DNA of 37,545 nucleotides. Origin: an uncultured archaeon. Its GTDB lineage: Archaea; Halobacteriota; Methanosarcinia; Methanosarcinales; Methanoperedenaceae. The position numbers were made by a program, and so were the translations under genes. Of the stretch, positions 1 to 7,193 are shown in pieces. The stretch's first letter is position 1. Every line of letters begins with the position of its first letter. The stretch is taken from NCBI GenBank assembly GCA_902386255.1, contig CABMII010000081.1:1-37545 (forward strand), written 5' to 3'. Under the pieces are notes generated by a model. It was not told the DNA's origin. It searched no databases and saw only the letters and a list, made by a program, of their open reading frames with translations.

Positions 1-159
1 AATTCTTAAATGTCGGTGATATAGTAACCATGGTGCGCAAGTAGTATCATTGCATTAAAGGATAAATAATTATTTATTGTGATGATATTACTTTATTATT
101 CATAACTGAATTATGGAACTGTGCCACCCTGGAGGATTTCAAATAAAAAAGGGAGGATT
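1..159 (+). promoter_or_regulatory. AT-rich leader and promoter of the stressosome operon
   Basis: There is no credible gene here. The stretch is very AT-rich and holds a perfect 16-bp palindrome (ATAAATAATTATTTAT, 62-77) that could serve as a TATA element or operator. A strong Shine-Dalgarno sequence GGGAGG (151-156) stands just before the ATG at 160. An in-frame GTG at 121 lacks such a site, so it was not used as the start. The transcription start is not resolved. Confidence 0.45.
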
Positions 160-1056
160 ATGAAGAAAGAAAAAATCAGCCAACCAACACCGGAATCGCT
201 GCGGCAGGAGTTAGTAGAACATTTCCGTGAAAAGCGGGAGCTTCTACGGCAGCAATGGGTACAGCATATGACCGTCAAGGGATTGCTTGCCGGCCTGACG
301 CAGGAAGAGATCGAAACCGAGTCGATCACGATTTATGACACTGTCATTGTCTGTCTGGAAACCAGAGAATATGAAGGGGCAGAGACCTATGCAGCGCGCA
401 TGGCAGAACGCGGGGTGCTGCGCGGAATGACGACCGAGCAGATAATAGGCGGCATGCTCACATTGCGCGATGTGTACGGGCGCAGCCTGTTTGAGCGGTA
501 CCAGCGGGATATGGAACGGCTGTATGCGGCGTTGGACATTTACGAACCTGTTGCAAACAAGATTCTCTCAATCGTTGCACTCGGTTTCGTCGAAGAACGT
601 GAAAAAACCGTCCGCCAGGCCCAGGAGGCGATTCGTGAGCTATCAACCCCAGTATTGCAGGTTCAGGACCAGTTGCTCATCCTGCCGATTATCGGTGTTA
701 TCGATACCAACCGTGCCCGCCAGTTAACGGAGCAACTGCTGCGGACTATCCGCACGAAGCGCGCCAAGGTTGTGGTTATGGATATCACAGGTGTTCCTGC
801 CGTGGATTCCAAGATTGCCGGGCACCTGGTGCAGACCGTGGATGCATCGAAGCTCATGGGCGCGACGGTCATTGTTACTGGTGTATCTCCCGAAATCGCC
901 CAGACTCTCGTAACCCTTGGCGTGGATATATCCAAGATGAACACGGTAGGCGACCTCCAGGGAGGCATCGAGGTGGCAAACCAGTTTCTGGGCTACAGGG
1001 TTGTCAGGACTGAGCCTGAAACCGGGATGACTCATCCGGAAAAAAAGGTGCAGTGA
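160..1056 (+). CDS. rsbR: RsbR-type stressosome scaffold protein (RsbRD-like N-domain plus STAS)
   Basis: This 298-aa protein is a predicted co-antagonist and sensor subunit of a stressosome. Residues about 10-150 form an all-helical sensor domain of the RsbRD_N type, not the globin-like domain of Bacillus RsbRA. From about residue 162 a STAS domain begins (STPVLQVQDQLLILP), with the DITGVPAVDS loop. The serine at about residue 217 aligns with a known phospho-acceptor threonine in RsbRA. The start is ATG 160 behind GGGAGG. The gene begins a tight run rsbR-rsbS-rsbT-rsbX-kinase; rsbS follows after 3 bp. In the family model, RsbT phosphorylates RsbR and RsbS under stress and the complex then releases RsbT. 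The sequence looks closely bacterial, which suggests horizontal acquisition by this archaeon (inference). Confidence 0.9.
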   Translation: MKKEKISQPTPESLRQELVEHFREKRELLRQQWVQHMTVKGLLAGLTQEEIETESITIYDTVIVCLETREYEGAETYAARMAERGVLRGMTTEQIIGGMLTLRDVYGRSLFERYQRDMERLYAALDIYEPVANKILSIVALGFVEEREKTVRQAQEAIRELSTPVLQVQDQLLILPIIGVIDTNRARQLTEQLLRTIRTKRAKVVVMDITGVPAVDSKIAGHLVQTVDASKLMGATVIVTGVSPEIAQTLVTLGVDISKMNTVGDLQGGIEVANQFLGYRVVRTEPETGMTHPEKKVQ

Positions 1057-1059
1057 ACA

Positions 1060-1437
1060 ATGCTTGTCCCAATCCTCAAACAGGGCGATTATCTCATCGC
1101 TTCTATCCAGTCAGAGCTTAGCGATGCCGATTTGCTGAAATTGCGTGACGACCTGGTAAGGAGGGTAAGCGAGTTCCGTTCACGCGGCGTTATCGTGGAC
1201 GTCACCGTTCTGGATGTGATGGACTCGTTCGCTACCCGTACCCTGCGTGCCATGGCGCACATGATAATGCTTCGCGGGGCAGAGACAGTCATAGTCGGGA
1301 TACAGCCCGAGGTGGCGTTTTCGATGGTTCAGCTTGGCTTGAAGCTTGAGGGCGTGGAGACCGCGCTTGATCTGGAAGAAGGGCTGGCACTTCTTGATAA
1401 CCGGATAAAAAAAGGAGATAAAAAGCTTGGAACATGA
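1060..1437 (+). CDS. rsbS: RsbS, STAS-domain antagonist of the stressosome
   Basis: This is a single-domain STAS protein of 125 aa, the usual RsbS length. The motif VTVLDVMDSFATRTL carries Ser56, which aligns with the RsbS serine phosphorylated by RsbT. The C-terminal GVETALDLEEGLALL is typical of RsbS. The protein should form the stressosome core with RsbR and sequester RsbT until Ser56 is phosphorylated. The ATG lies 3 bp after rsbR. Its last 11 bp overlap rsbT, which implies translational coupling. Nothing looks degraded. Confidence 0.93.
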   Translation: MLVPILKQGDYLIASIQSELSDADLLKLRDDLVRRVSEFRSRGVIVDVTVLDVMDSFATRTLRAMAHMIMLRGAETVIVGIQPEVAFSMVQLGLKLEGVETALDLEEGLALLDNRIKKGDKKLGT

Positions 1438-1840
1438 AGTGTGTATCCCTGTCAGTTCCGAAATCGACATCGTTACAGCCCGCCAGAAAGGACGGCAGAT
1501 GGCCGCGCCGCTGGGTTTCTCAAACACGGAACTTACGCTTATCGCTACTGCAATCTCCGAGGTGGTGCGTAACATCGTGGAATATGCCAGGAGCGGCGAA
1601 CTCTGCCTGGACATTGTCCGGGAAGGAGACCGGCGCGGCATCGTCGTAACCGCACAGGACCGCGGGCCCGGGATTCCCAATATCAAGCTCGCCATGCAGG
1701 ACGGCTACTCTACAGGGAAAAGCCTGGGGCTCGGTCTTCCCGGAGCCAAGCGGCTGATGGACGAGTTTGAAATAGAATCAGAAGTCGGAAGGGGAACAAA
1801 AATCACTATGAAAAAATGGGTGCAAAAAAATGCACGATGA
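1427..1840 (+). CDS. rsbT: RsbT-like switch serine kinase (GHKL ATPase)
   Basis: The protein is 137 aa with a GHKL/HATPase_c fold: an N-box (SEVVRNIVEYA), a G1 box (DRGPGIPN) and a G2 region (GKSLGLGLPGAKRL). It should phosphorylate the serine of RsbS and serine/threonine of RsbR, then leave the stressosome to act on a downstream partner. The start is TTG 1427 with AAAGGAG (1411-1417) at normal spacing; an out-of-frame ATG sits at 1434. It overlaps rsbS by 11 bp and rsbX by 11 bp. The likely downstream partner is the RsbU_N domain on the kinase encoded two genes later (inference from context). Confidence 0.92.
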   Translation: MEHEVCIPVSSEIDIVTARQKGRQMAAPLGFSNTELTLIATAISEVVRNIVEYARSGELCLDIVREGDRRGIVVTAQDRGPGIPNIKLAMQDGYSTGKSLGLGLPGAKRLMDEFEIESEVGRGTKITMKKWVQKNAR

Positions 1841-2426
1841 CCGGTCAATCGAGTGGGGTTTTGCGGGGGTTCCTATCCGGGGAGAGACGGTCTCAGGCGA
1901 CAGCCACATTGTCAAGCCGGTTCCGGCTGGCTTCCTCATTGCAGCAGTGGACGGGCTTGGACACGGTCATGAAGCCGCCGCAGCTTCCAGGATTGCCGTT
2001 ACCACGCTTGAAACTTATGCGGGCGAGCCTGTTATAATGCTTGCCAGGCGCTGCCATGAGGCCCTGAAGGGAACGCGCGGGGTAGTGATGAGTATTGCAA
2101 AGCTAAATTTTGATAATAATATGATGACATGGCTCGGCGTGGGCAATATTGAGGGTTTGCTGCTGAAAGGGAATGCCATTTCACGTGAGAGACTACTGCT
2201 TCGCGGCGGGATACTGGGTTATCAGCTTCCGCCTCTCAGGGAAGCCGTAATTCCTTTTATGTCGTGCGACACGTTGATTTTCGTCACCGATGGCATTCGC
2301 AGCAGCTTTGACGGCGGGATTAAAATCTGCGACAGGCCGCAGCAAATTGCAGATGATATAATGGCGCAGTACAACAGGGGTACGGACGATGCACTGGTGC
2401 TGGTCGTGCGATATACATGCAAATAA
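1830..2426 (+). CDS. rsbX: RsbX-like PP2C/SpoIIE-type phosphatase
   Basis: This 198-aa single-domain PP2C-family phosphatase carries the metal-binding motifs AAVDGLGHGHEA near the N-terminus, FVTDGI near residue 152, and a C-terminal GTDDALVLVV. Size and position after rsbT match RsbX, which removes phosphates from RsbR and RsbS and resets the stressosome. It overlaps rsbT by 11 bp and the next gene by 10 bp. SpoIIE-type phosphatases also include RsbU, but that role is less likely because no RsbT-binding domain is attached. That domain sits on the next gene instead. Confidence 0.87.
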   Translation: MHDDRSIEWGFAGVPIRGETVSGDSHIVKPVPAGFLIAAVDGLGHGHEAAAASRIAVTTLETYAGEPVIMLARRCHEALKGTRGVVMSIAKLNFDNNMMTWLGVGNIEGLLLKGNAISRERLLLRGGILGYQLPPLREAVIPFMSCDTLIFVTDGIRSSFDGGIKICDRPQQIADDIMAQYNRGTDDALVLVVRYTCK

Positions 2427-4618
2427 AGAAAAACATGCTGGATGATTTAGAAAAACAATACGCTTCCGCACTGGCGGATTATCTTGCTGGAGGAGGGGAA
2501 ACGGCTCTTGAGCATGCATATGAGCTCGGGCGCAAAGCAATTGCGGATGGGCTTGGCATACTGGACCTGGCAACGGCTCACCAGAAAGCGCTTGTCCGGG
2601 TACTGCCGCGCGTGCCGCAGGAGAGCGCAGGAACCATAACGAAGGCAGCCCAGTTTTTCGCTGAGAGCATTGCGCCATTTGAAATGACATTCCGTGGGTT
2701 CCAGGAATCCATGGCCAGGCTGCACGAAGTGAACAGGACACTTGAACAGTCCGAGATGAAATTCCGCTCCGTCGTGCAGGCGGCGAATGACGCAATTATT
2801 TCAAGCGACAGCAATGGAAAAATTATCTCATGGAACAAAGGCGCACAAACCATTTTCGGATATGCTGAAAAGGAAGTGCTGGGAGAGTCTGTTACGATCC
2901 TGATGCCTGAAAAATATAGAGATATTCATTCAAGGTATTTTGAACACTTCAGGTCAACAGGCAAATCCAGGAATGAAGGAAGAACGCAAGAATCCAGCGG
3001 CCTCAGGAAAGATGGAAGTGAATTCCCTGTTGAGATATCCGTAACTACCTGGAAAACAGAAGAAGGAACATTTTTTACCTGTGTCCTTCGCGATATCACC
3101 GAACGCAAGAAAGCCCTGGAGAAAATAAGAGAGCAAGCCGCACTTCTCGACAAAGCGCAAGATGCCATTGCAGTCCGGGATCTGGAACACCGTATCATTT
3201 ACTGGAATAAAGGCGCGCAGAGCTTATACGGCTGGACAGAAGAGGAAGCTTTAGGCAAAAATGCCAATGAACTTCTATATAAAGAGCAATCGTCCGGCCT
3301 CATTGAAGCCAGGAAGACTGTCATCGCTGAAAGTGAGTGGAAGGGTGAGTTGAGGCAGGTAACCAAAGATGGTCATGAAATCATCGTCGATAGCCGATGG
3401 ACTCTTGTGCGTGATAACGAAGGGAAGCCAGAATCAATACTTATCATTAACACGGACATTACTGAAAAGAAAAAGCTTGAATCGCAGTTATTACGGGCAC
3501 AGCGGATGGATAGCATAGGCACACTTGCCGGAGGTTTAGCGCATGACCTTAACAATATGCTGACGCCAATAATGTTGTCGCTGCAACTGTTAAAAGAGAA
3601 AGCCAACGATGAACAGAGCCGGAAATTGCTTGATATCCTGGAAAATAATTCCCGGCGCGGAGCTGATTTAATAAAGCAGGTCATGTCTTTTGCGCGCGGG
3701 ATTGAGGGTGAACGCAATACTCTCCAGGCAAAACATATTATCGACGAAATCGAGAAGGTCGCAAAAGAAACGTTTCCAAAAGAAATTGAAATCCGAACAG
3801 ACATACAGAATGATCTCCTATCCATTGCAGGGGATGCCACGCAACTGCACCAGGTCATATTGAACCTGTGTGTGAATGCCCGCGATGCCATGCCGGATGG
3901 CGGAACTTTGAGCATCACAGCTTCGAATTTCTGTATTGATGAGAACTATGCACGGATGCATAACGAGGCAAAAATAGGTCCTTACATTTCAATCACAGTC
4001 ACGGATACCGGAACCGGCATTCCCCCCGGGATATTTGACAGGATTTTTGAGCCGTTTTTCACGACAAAGGAATTGGGTAAGGGCACAGGGCTTGGTCTTT
4101 CAACAGCACTTGGAATTGTGAGGGGCCACGGAGGATTCATTAATGTATATAGCGAAGTCGGAAAAGGAACAACATTCAGCGTATATTTGCCCGCGATTAA
4201 AACCGAAATGCAAAATGTTGAGGAGCGACAGCTTGAATTGTTCGGCGGGCAGGGTGAATTGGTTCTGGTTGCTGAAGATGAAGATTCAGTTCGTGATATT
4301 ACTGCTTCGACATTGGAAAAATATGGGTATAATGTGCTTGCAGCCAACGATGGTGCAGACGCAGTAGCATTGTATGCTAAAAATAAAAATAAAATCAATG
4401 TTATTCTTATGGATATGATGATGTCTGTTATGGATGGTATAGCGAGCATCCGGGCGATTCATAAAATTAATCCTGAAGCCAGAATTATCGCAGTCAGCGG
4501 ATTGGCAGAGAAAGACAGGCTTGCGAAGGTCGCAGATTTTGCAAATGTGTTTTTGCCAAAGCCTTACACTGCTGAGAAGCTGCTCAAGACCATACATGAG
4601 GTTCTGGGCGCGAAATAG
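2417..4618 (+). CDS. Hybrid histidine kinase with RsbU N-terminal domain, two PAS, HisKA, HATPase and receiver
   Basis: The protein is 733 aa. Residues 1-110 resemble the RsbT-binding domain of RsbU (AYELGRKAIADGL, then SIAPFEMTFRGF). Two PAS domains follow (about 114-235 and 238-355; NGKIISWNKGAQTIFGY and RIIYWNKGAQSLYGW). The HisKA H-box has His376 in GGLAHDLNNML. The HATPase shows DTGTGIPPG and GKGTGLGLS, and a C-terminal receiver has Asp666 in ILMDMMM and a KPY near the end. No output domain or membrane segment is seen. The inferred role is that freed RsbT binds the N-domain and tunes a phosphorelay. The start is ATG 2417, overlapping rsbX; ATG 2435 is possible. Confidence 0.9.
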   Translation: MQIKKNMLDDLEKQYASALADYLAGGGETALEHAYELGRKAIADGLGILDLATAHQKALVRVLPRVPQESAGTITKAAQFFAESIAPFEMTFRGFQESMARLHEVNRTLEQSEMKFRSVVQAANDAIISSDSNGKIISWNKGAQTIFGYAEKEVLGESVTILMPEKYRDIHSRYFEHFRSTGKSRNEGRTQESSGLRKDGSEFPVEISVTTWKTEEGTFFTCVLRDITERKKALEKIREQAALLDKAQDAIAVRDLEHRIIYWNKGAQSLYGWTEEEALGKNANELLYKEQSSGLIEARKTVIAESEWKGELRQVTKDGHEIIVDSRWTLVRDNEGKPESILIINTDITEKKKLESQLLRAQRMDSIGTLAGGLAHDLNNMLTPIMLSLQLLKEKANDEQSRKLLDILENNSRRGADLIKQVMSFARGIEGERNTLQAKHIIDEIEKVAKETFPKEIEIRTDIQNDLLSIAGDATQLHQVILNLCVNARDAMPDGGTLSITASNFCIDENYARMHNEAKIGPYISITVTDTGTGIPPGIFDRIFEPFFTTKELGKGTGLGLSTALGIVRGHGGFINVYSEVGKGTTFSVYLPAIKTEMQNVEERQLELFGGQGELVLVAEDEDSVRDITASTLEKYGYNVLAANDGADAVALYAKNKNKINVILMDMMMSVMDGIASIRAIHKINPEARIIAVSGLAEKDRLAKVADFANVFLPKPYTAEKLLKTIHEVLGAK

Positions 4619-4640
4619 ATTATGTTTGCTGACTTTTATT

Positions 4641-4670
4641 TTTTGAAACCTGTTTCAAAAGCTTTTTATT
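4641..4670 (+). promoter_or_regulatory. Perfect inverted repeat next to the cofC TATA box
   Basis: Arms TTTTGAAAC (4641-4649) and GTTTCAAAA (4652-4660) pair perfectly around 2 nt. An AT-rich box (CTTTTTATT) follows, about 26-34 bp before the cofC start, a typical archaeal TATA distance. The repeat could be an operator, or the hairpin ending the upstream operon. Sequence alone cannot separate these. Confidence 0.5.
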
Positions 4671-4695
4671 GATATACCCTGTTTTTTAGGGGGAC

Positions 4696-5334
4696 ATGAG
4701 AGCAGTAATCCCATTTAAGAAAAACAACGCCAAATCAAGATTATCCGCGCTTCTCTCCGAAAATGAGCGCGAGGGGCTTGCAATGGCAATGCTCAACGAC
4801 GTCGCAGAAGCTTTGCTCTCATCGGCATGCTTTTCGGTAGTTGATGTTTTATCCACCGCCATAGTTGAAGTTAATGGGGCAAATCTGGTGTTGACAGAGA
4901 AGGGTTTGAACGAGGCTCTTAACGAGTACCTGCAGAAAATGTCATTACATTCCATAAACGAGCCGGTTTTGATAATAATGGCAGATATTCCGCTTGTTTC
5001 GATAAAGAACATCAGGGATATTGTGAACACTTCTTCTGACCTTGTAATTGTTCCCGGGAGGATGGGCGGCACCAATGCTTTGTTTATCCGCGAATTGGCC
5101 AGTTTCCACGTTGATTATTACGGCGCAAGTTTCCTGAAACACGTAGATATCGCATCAGGAAACGGGCTTGATGTCCTGGTTTTTGATTCTTTTAACCTCA
5201 GCACCGATATCGATGAAGTCGCCGACCTTGCCGAGGTTTTGCTTCACGGGAAAGGGCATGCGCTCAGTTATCTTAAAAAACTGAGGTTTGGCATCATGGA
5301 AAATAACGGGCGCGTCGGGGTGAAACGGGGATAG
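4696..5334 (+). CDS. cofC: CofC, 2-phospho-L-lactate guanylyltransferase
   Basis: This 212-aa nucleotidyltransferase activates 2-phospho-L-lactate (or a related C3 phosphate) with GTP in coenzyme F420 biosynthesis. The N-terminus MRAVIPFKKNNAKSRL matches the CofC signature loop (IPFK...KSRL). A central IIMADIPLV and a later VPGRMGGTNALF fit the family's GT-A-like fold. Length is normal. The start ATG follows a GGGGG run. The gene stands alone between the stressosome operon and a hairpin-rich gap. It supports an F420-using archaeon. Confidence 0.93.
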   Translation: MRAVIPFKKNNAKSRLSALLSENEREGLAMAMLNDVAEALLSSACFSVVDVLSTAIVEVNGANLVLTEKGLNEALNEYLQKMSLHSINEPVLIIMADIPLVSIKNIRDIVNTSSDLVIVPGRMGGTNALFIRELASFHVDYYGASFLKHVDIASGNGLDVLVFDSFNLSTDIDEVADLAEVLLHGKGHALSYLKKLRFGIMENNGRVGVKRG

Positions 5335-5356
5335 CGTTCTGCAATATACTGATAAA

Positions 5357-5417
5357 TCACCGCAAAGAGCGCCAAGAACGCAAAGCAGAGAGTAAACCTT
5401 TGCGAACTTTGCGGTGA
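5357..5417. repeat. Long inverted repeat downstream of cofC (dispersed CACCGCAAAG type)
   Basis: Outer arms TCACCGCAAAG (5357-5367) and CTTTGCGGTGA (5407-5417) are perfect complements. Inner arms CGCAAAG (5379-5385) and CTTTGCG (5398-5404) also pair, giving a nested hairpin of about 61 nt. The motif resembles dispersed intergenic repeats common in prokaryotic genomes. It may also end cofC transcription. Confidence 0.8.
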
Positions 5418-5697
5418 GTACTTCATGCTCACAACTTCAGGCAAATTTACATTAAATTAAGCACCCTTTTCGTTATGGATAAAGATAAATGGCACAAAGT
5501 ATAATATCTCGTATTTTTCCAAAATAAAACATAAGAGTTTTATTTCCATAAAATGATAGAAATAAAAATAAAATCAGATGGCTTAGGACTATCAAATATT
5601 GAAAACGCTATTAGGAGAACTATTTTAAAATGGAAGTGTTTTTAAAATATGCGACGACTGATTAGAAAATTAGTCGTGAAAATCTTACGACAAGCAT
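5418..5697. other. Gene-free AT-rich stretch with two hairpins
   Basis: No supported gene. It holds an 8-bp perfect hairpin (AATAAAAC 5523-5530 with GTTTTATT 5537-5544) and a 10-bp hairpin with one mismatch (5654-5663 with 5668-5677, core ACGACT/AGTCGT). A 30-codon open stretch from ATG 5553 ends at TAA; it may be a truncated gene start but shows no recognisable domain. Confidence 0.5.
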
Positions 5698-5812
5698 ATA
5701 CCATCTACTAATGGCGCTTACGCGGCTCCCTCTCTGCAGCTGCACCGGCTCGCCAAAGGTGCGCGCGCTGCGCGCATCCCTGCAGGGACGAGCCGGGTTA
5801 CGGTAGATGTAT
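5698..5812. other. Highly structured GC-rich segment, possible ncRNA or recombination site
   Basis: An outer stem pairs ATACCATCTAC (5698-5708) with GTAGATGTAT (5803-5812), with one bulge. An inner perfect stem pairs CCGGCTCG (5745-5752) with CGAGCCGG (5789-5796). Inside lie a GCGCGC/GCGCGC hairpin (about 5761-5775) and a perfect 12-bp palindrome TCCCTGCAGGGA (5777-5788). Nested pairing of this extent without an ORF suggests a folded RNA or a DNA structure. It matches no RNA family I recognise. Confidence 0.5.
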
Positions 5813-6065
5813 CCAGCTAAGAACGCTGCGCAACCTTAACGGGATTGCCCCCGAGGACGTGCCTTCGCAGTCCCGCATCTCTGCCGAGGGCGAAACTTTG
5901 AAAAGTTTCATCAAACTTCCGTAATCTGCTTCTCGCTGCGGCGAGAAGTCCACTTATTACGTTTTTTGCTTTTGCGCCGGAAAAATTGGTACGGATTATG
6001 GCCAAGGGGTGTTCGAAGCAGTTCCCATATTAAAGGTTAAATAGTATGCAATTCAAGTATGGTTT
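5813..6065. other. Gene-free stretch with two hairpins before the integrated element
   Basis: A minus-strand open frame (5817-6005) has no recognisable domain and crosses two perfect hairpins, so it was not called. The hairpins are GAAACTT/AAGTTTC (5892-5909) and CTTCTCGC/GCGAGAAG with a 4-nt loop (5929-5948). From about 6010 the sequence turns AT-rich, with TTAAATAG near 6035 as a possible promoter for the small genes that follow. Confidence 0.4.
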
Positions 6066-6176
6066 ATGACTTCAATAGAAAAGATTCACAAAATCGATTA
6101 CACAGATGTAATGATATGGTTAGGCATTGCACTATTGGTTTTGTGGGTTATCGCTAAAATTATAGGGTTAAGTTAA
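6066..6176 (+). CDS. 36-aa single-pass membrane protein
   Basis: This mini-protein was found by direct reading. After a polar start (MTSIEKIHKIDYTD), residues about 15-34 form one hydrophobic helix (VMIWLGIALLVLWVIAK). Its stop codon shares a base with the next start (TAATG), indicating translational coupling. No family is recognised. Together with its partner it resembles the small membrane and coiled-coil pairs seen in archaeal viruses and plasmids; function is unknown. Confidence 0.55.
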   Translation: MTSIEKIHKIDYTDVMIWLGIALLVLWVIAKIIGLS

Positions 6177-6355
6177 TGGTCCTGCTTGATGTTCTGCCTG
6201 TTATCAGTGCAATTGTAACGATCGCAGGTCTAAGTTTGAAAGCCGGCAGAATACTTCAAAAGCTGGATTATCTTATTGATGATGTAAAGAATATAAAAAC
6301 AGACCTGAAAGAACTTGATAAACGTATAACAGTTTTAGAAACTAAAATTGCATAG
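6176..6355 (+). CDS. 59-aa membrane-anchored coiled-coil protein
   Basis: The ATG overlaps the previous gene's stop. The N-terminus (MVLLDVLPVISAIVTIAGLS) is a hydrophobic anchor. Residues 25-59 form a heptad-rich, charged coiled coil (LDYLIDDVKNIKTDLKELDK, then ITVLETKIA). It most likely interacts with its 36-aa partner at the membrane (inference). No family is recognised. T-rich sequence and hairpins follow, consistent with the end of a two-gene transcript. Confidence 0.6.
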   Translation: MVLLDVLPVISAIVTIAGLSLKAGRILQKLDYLIDDVKNIKTDLKELDKRITVLETKIA

Positions 6356-6587
6356 AATTGATAAAAGGCTTGCAAGGACTACACCCGGGTTTCGTCTGAT
6401 CTCTTTTTTAGATTATTATTATTATACTGGCCTTGCGCGCCCAGGGCAAGGCCCCGCGCAACAGTACAACAACAACTCTTTTTCCTCAAAATGTAGCAGC
6501 TCCTCGTATTTACCGGCGCTGCCTGCGAGCAGCCCTTCGGGAGAGATTCTATAGAAATCTCGGTATGAATTATTAACCTCTTTTTAT
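6356..6587. terminator. Intergenic region with T-runs and several hairpins
   Basis: No gene is supported. A T-run near 6404-6409 and an ATT repeat precede a perfect 8-bp hairpin GGCCTTGC/GCAAGGCC (6429-6436 with 6446-6453). GCTGC/GCAGC (6518-6533) and GAGATT/AATCTC (6543-6561) follow, the latter leading to an AT-rich tract. These could terminate the rightward mini-operon and the leftward nuclease gene, which converge here. Confidence 0.5.
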
Positions 6588-7016
6588 TTATATTAAGTTT
6601 TTATTTTTCCAGACAAAATTTTTATCAGGAGGTTGTCTTTCATAATGTTCTAAGAACGAGAGATAGAGTTTAGTGTATTTTATATCTTTTAGTGGAATAC
6701 AGAATATTCTACCTGGTTTGCATGGTTTGTTTCCGAGACCGATTACTATGAATGTGGGTATGTCATTTTCATATTCGAATGTTTTGTAGTTTTGTATTAA
6801 GTCTGACTTTGCCCATGACAAAGTGTTATTATATAATTGTGATTTGAATTTACATTCGATGCAGAATGACTCTTGAGTTGGGATATATTCAATAGTAATG
6901 TCTGGGTCGCTATTATCTGAGGTGTGGAGTATTGAAAAATACTCGGGATCAAATAGGAATTTAACACAGTCCTCAAAACATTTACCCATCATAGTTGTTT
7001 CAGTAAAGAATCTCAT
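6588..7016 (-). CDS. PD-(D/E)XK family nuclease-like protein
   Basis: The protein is 142 aa from ATG 7016. A TTG at 7043, with AAGG upstream, would add 9 residues. The core shows Glu15, then SDPDITIEY (Asp39), then FCIECKFK (Glu54, Lys56), the Asp...Glu-x-Lys pattern of restriction-like and Holliday-resolvase-like nucleases. It should bind a metal ion and cut DNA; its target is unknown. No methyltransferase is adjacent, so a resolvase or DNA-processing role for the element is as likely as restriction. It follows the abrB-like gene on the same strand. A perfect 16-bp palindrome lies just upstream of ATG 7016. Confidence 0.65.
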   Translation of the reverse strand: MRFFTETTMMGKCFEDCVKFLFDPEYFSILHTSDNSDPDITIEYIPTQESFCIECKFKSQLYNNTLSWAKSDLIQNYKTFEYENDIPTFIVIGLGNKPCKPGRIFCIPLKDIKYTKLYLSFLEHYERQPPDKNFVWKNKNLI

Positions 7017-7022
7017 AAAAAT

Positions 7023-7038
7023 TATTTCACGTGAAATA
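7023..7038. promoter_or_regulatory. Perfect 16-bp palindrome resembling a parS/ParB site
   Basis: TATTTCACGTGAAATA is a perfect palindrome. It differs at only two symmetric positions from the bacterial parS consensus TGTTTCACGTGAAACA (remembered consensus). It lies between the AbrB-like gene and the nuclease start. It may be a partition site of the element or an operator; chance palindromes of this length are not negligible in AT-rich DNA. Confidence 0.4.
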
Positions 7039-7046
7039 TTCAAAAA

Positions 7047-7193
7047 TCAGCCTTTTTTAATGATGATATCGCCTTTATCTGACTTATAAAATCCGATAAC
7101 ATCACCCTCTTTTGCATCAAGTTCTTTTGCTACATCAGAAATTAAAGCTATTTTTTTGCCTGTTGTAACTTTTGTAGCTCCTAACAACCTCAT
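7047..7193 (-). CDS. AbrB/SpoVT-type DNA-binding regulator
   Basis: The 48-aa protein MRLLGATKVTTGKKIALISD... has the swapped-hairpin AbrB pattern: a short beta start, a TGKKIALI turn, a small helix (VAKELDAKEGD) and an end strand (VIGFYKSDKGDIIIKKG). Such proteins bind DNA as dimers and act as transition regulators or antitoxins. The frame stays open further upstream, but ATG 7193 follows a good TATA box on this strand (about 7212-7222), so the longer hydrophobic extension was rejected. It is divergent from the 86-aa gene at 7282 and upstream of the nuclease gene. It may repress both promoters (inference). Confidence 0.75.
   Translation of the reverse strand: MRLLGATKVTTGKKIALISDVAKELDAKEGDVIGFYKSDKGDIIIKKG

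Noticed and set aside
5817-6005. Minus-strand 62-codon frame in the hairpin island
   Set aside because: It spans two perfect hairpins, has no recognisable domain and no good ribosome-binding site.
6348-6554. Plus-strand 68-codon frame after the mini-proteins
   Set aside because: It covers a T-run and three hairpins typical of a terminator region and has no domain.
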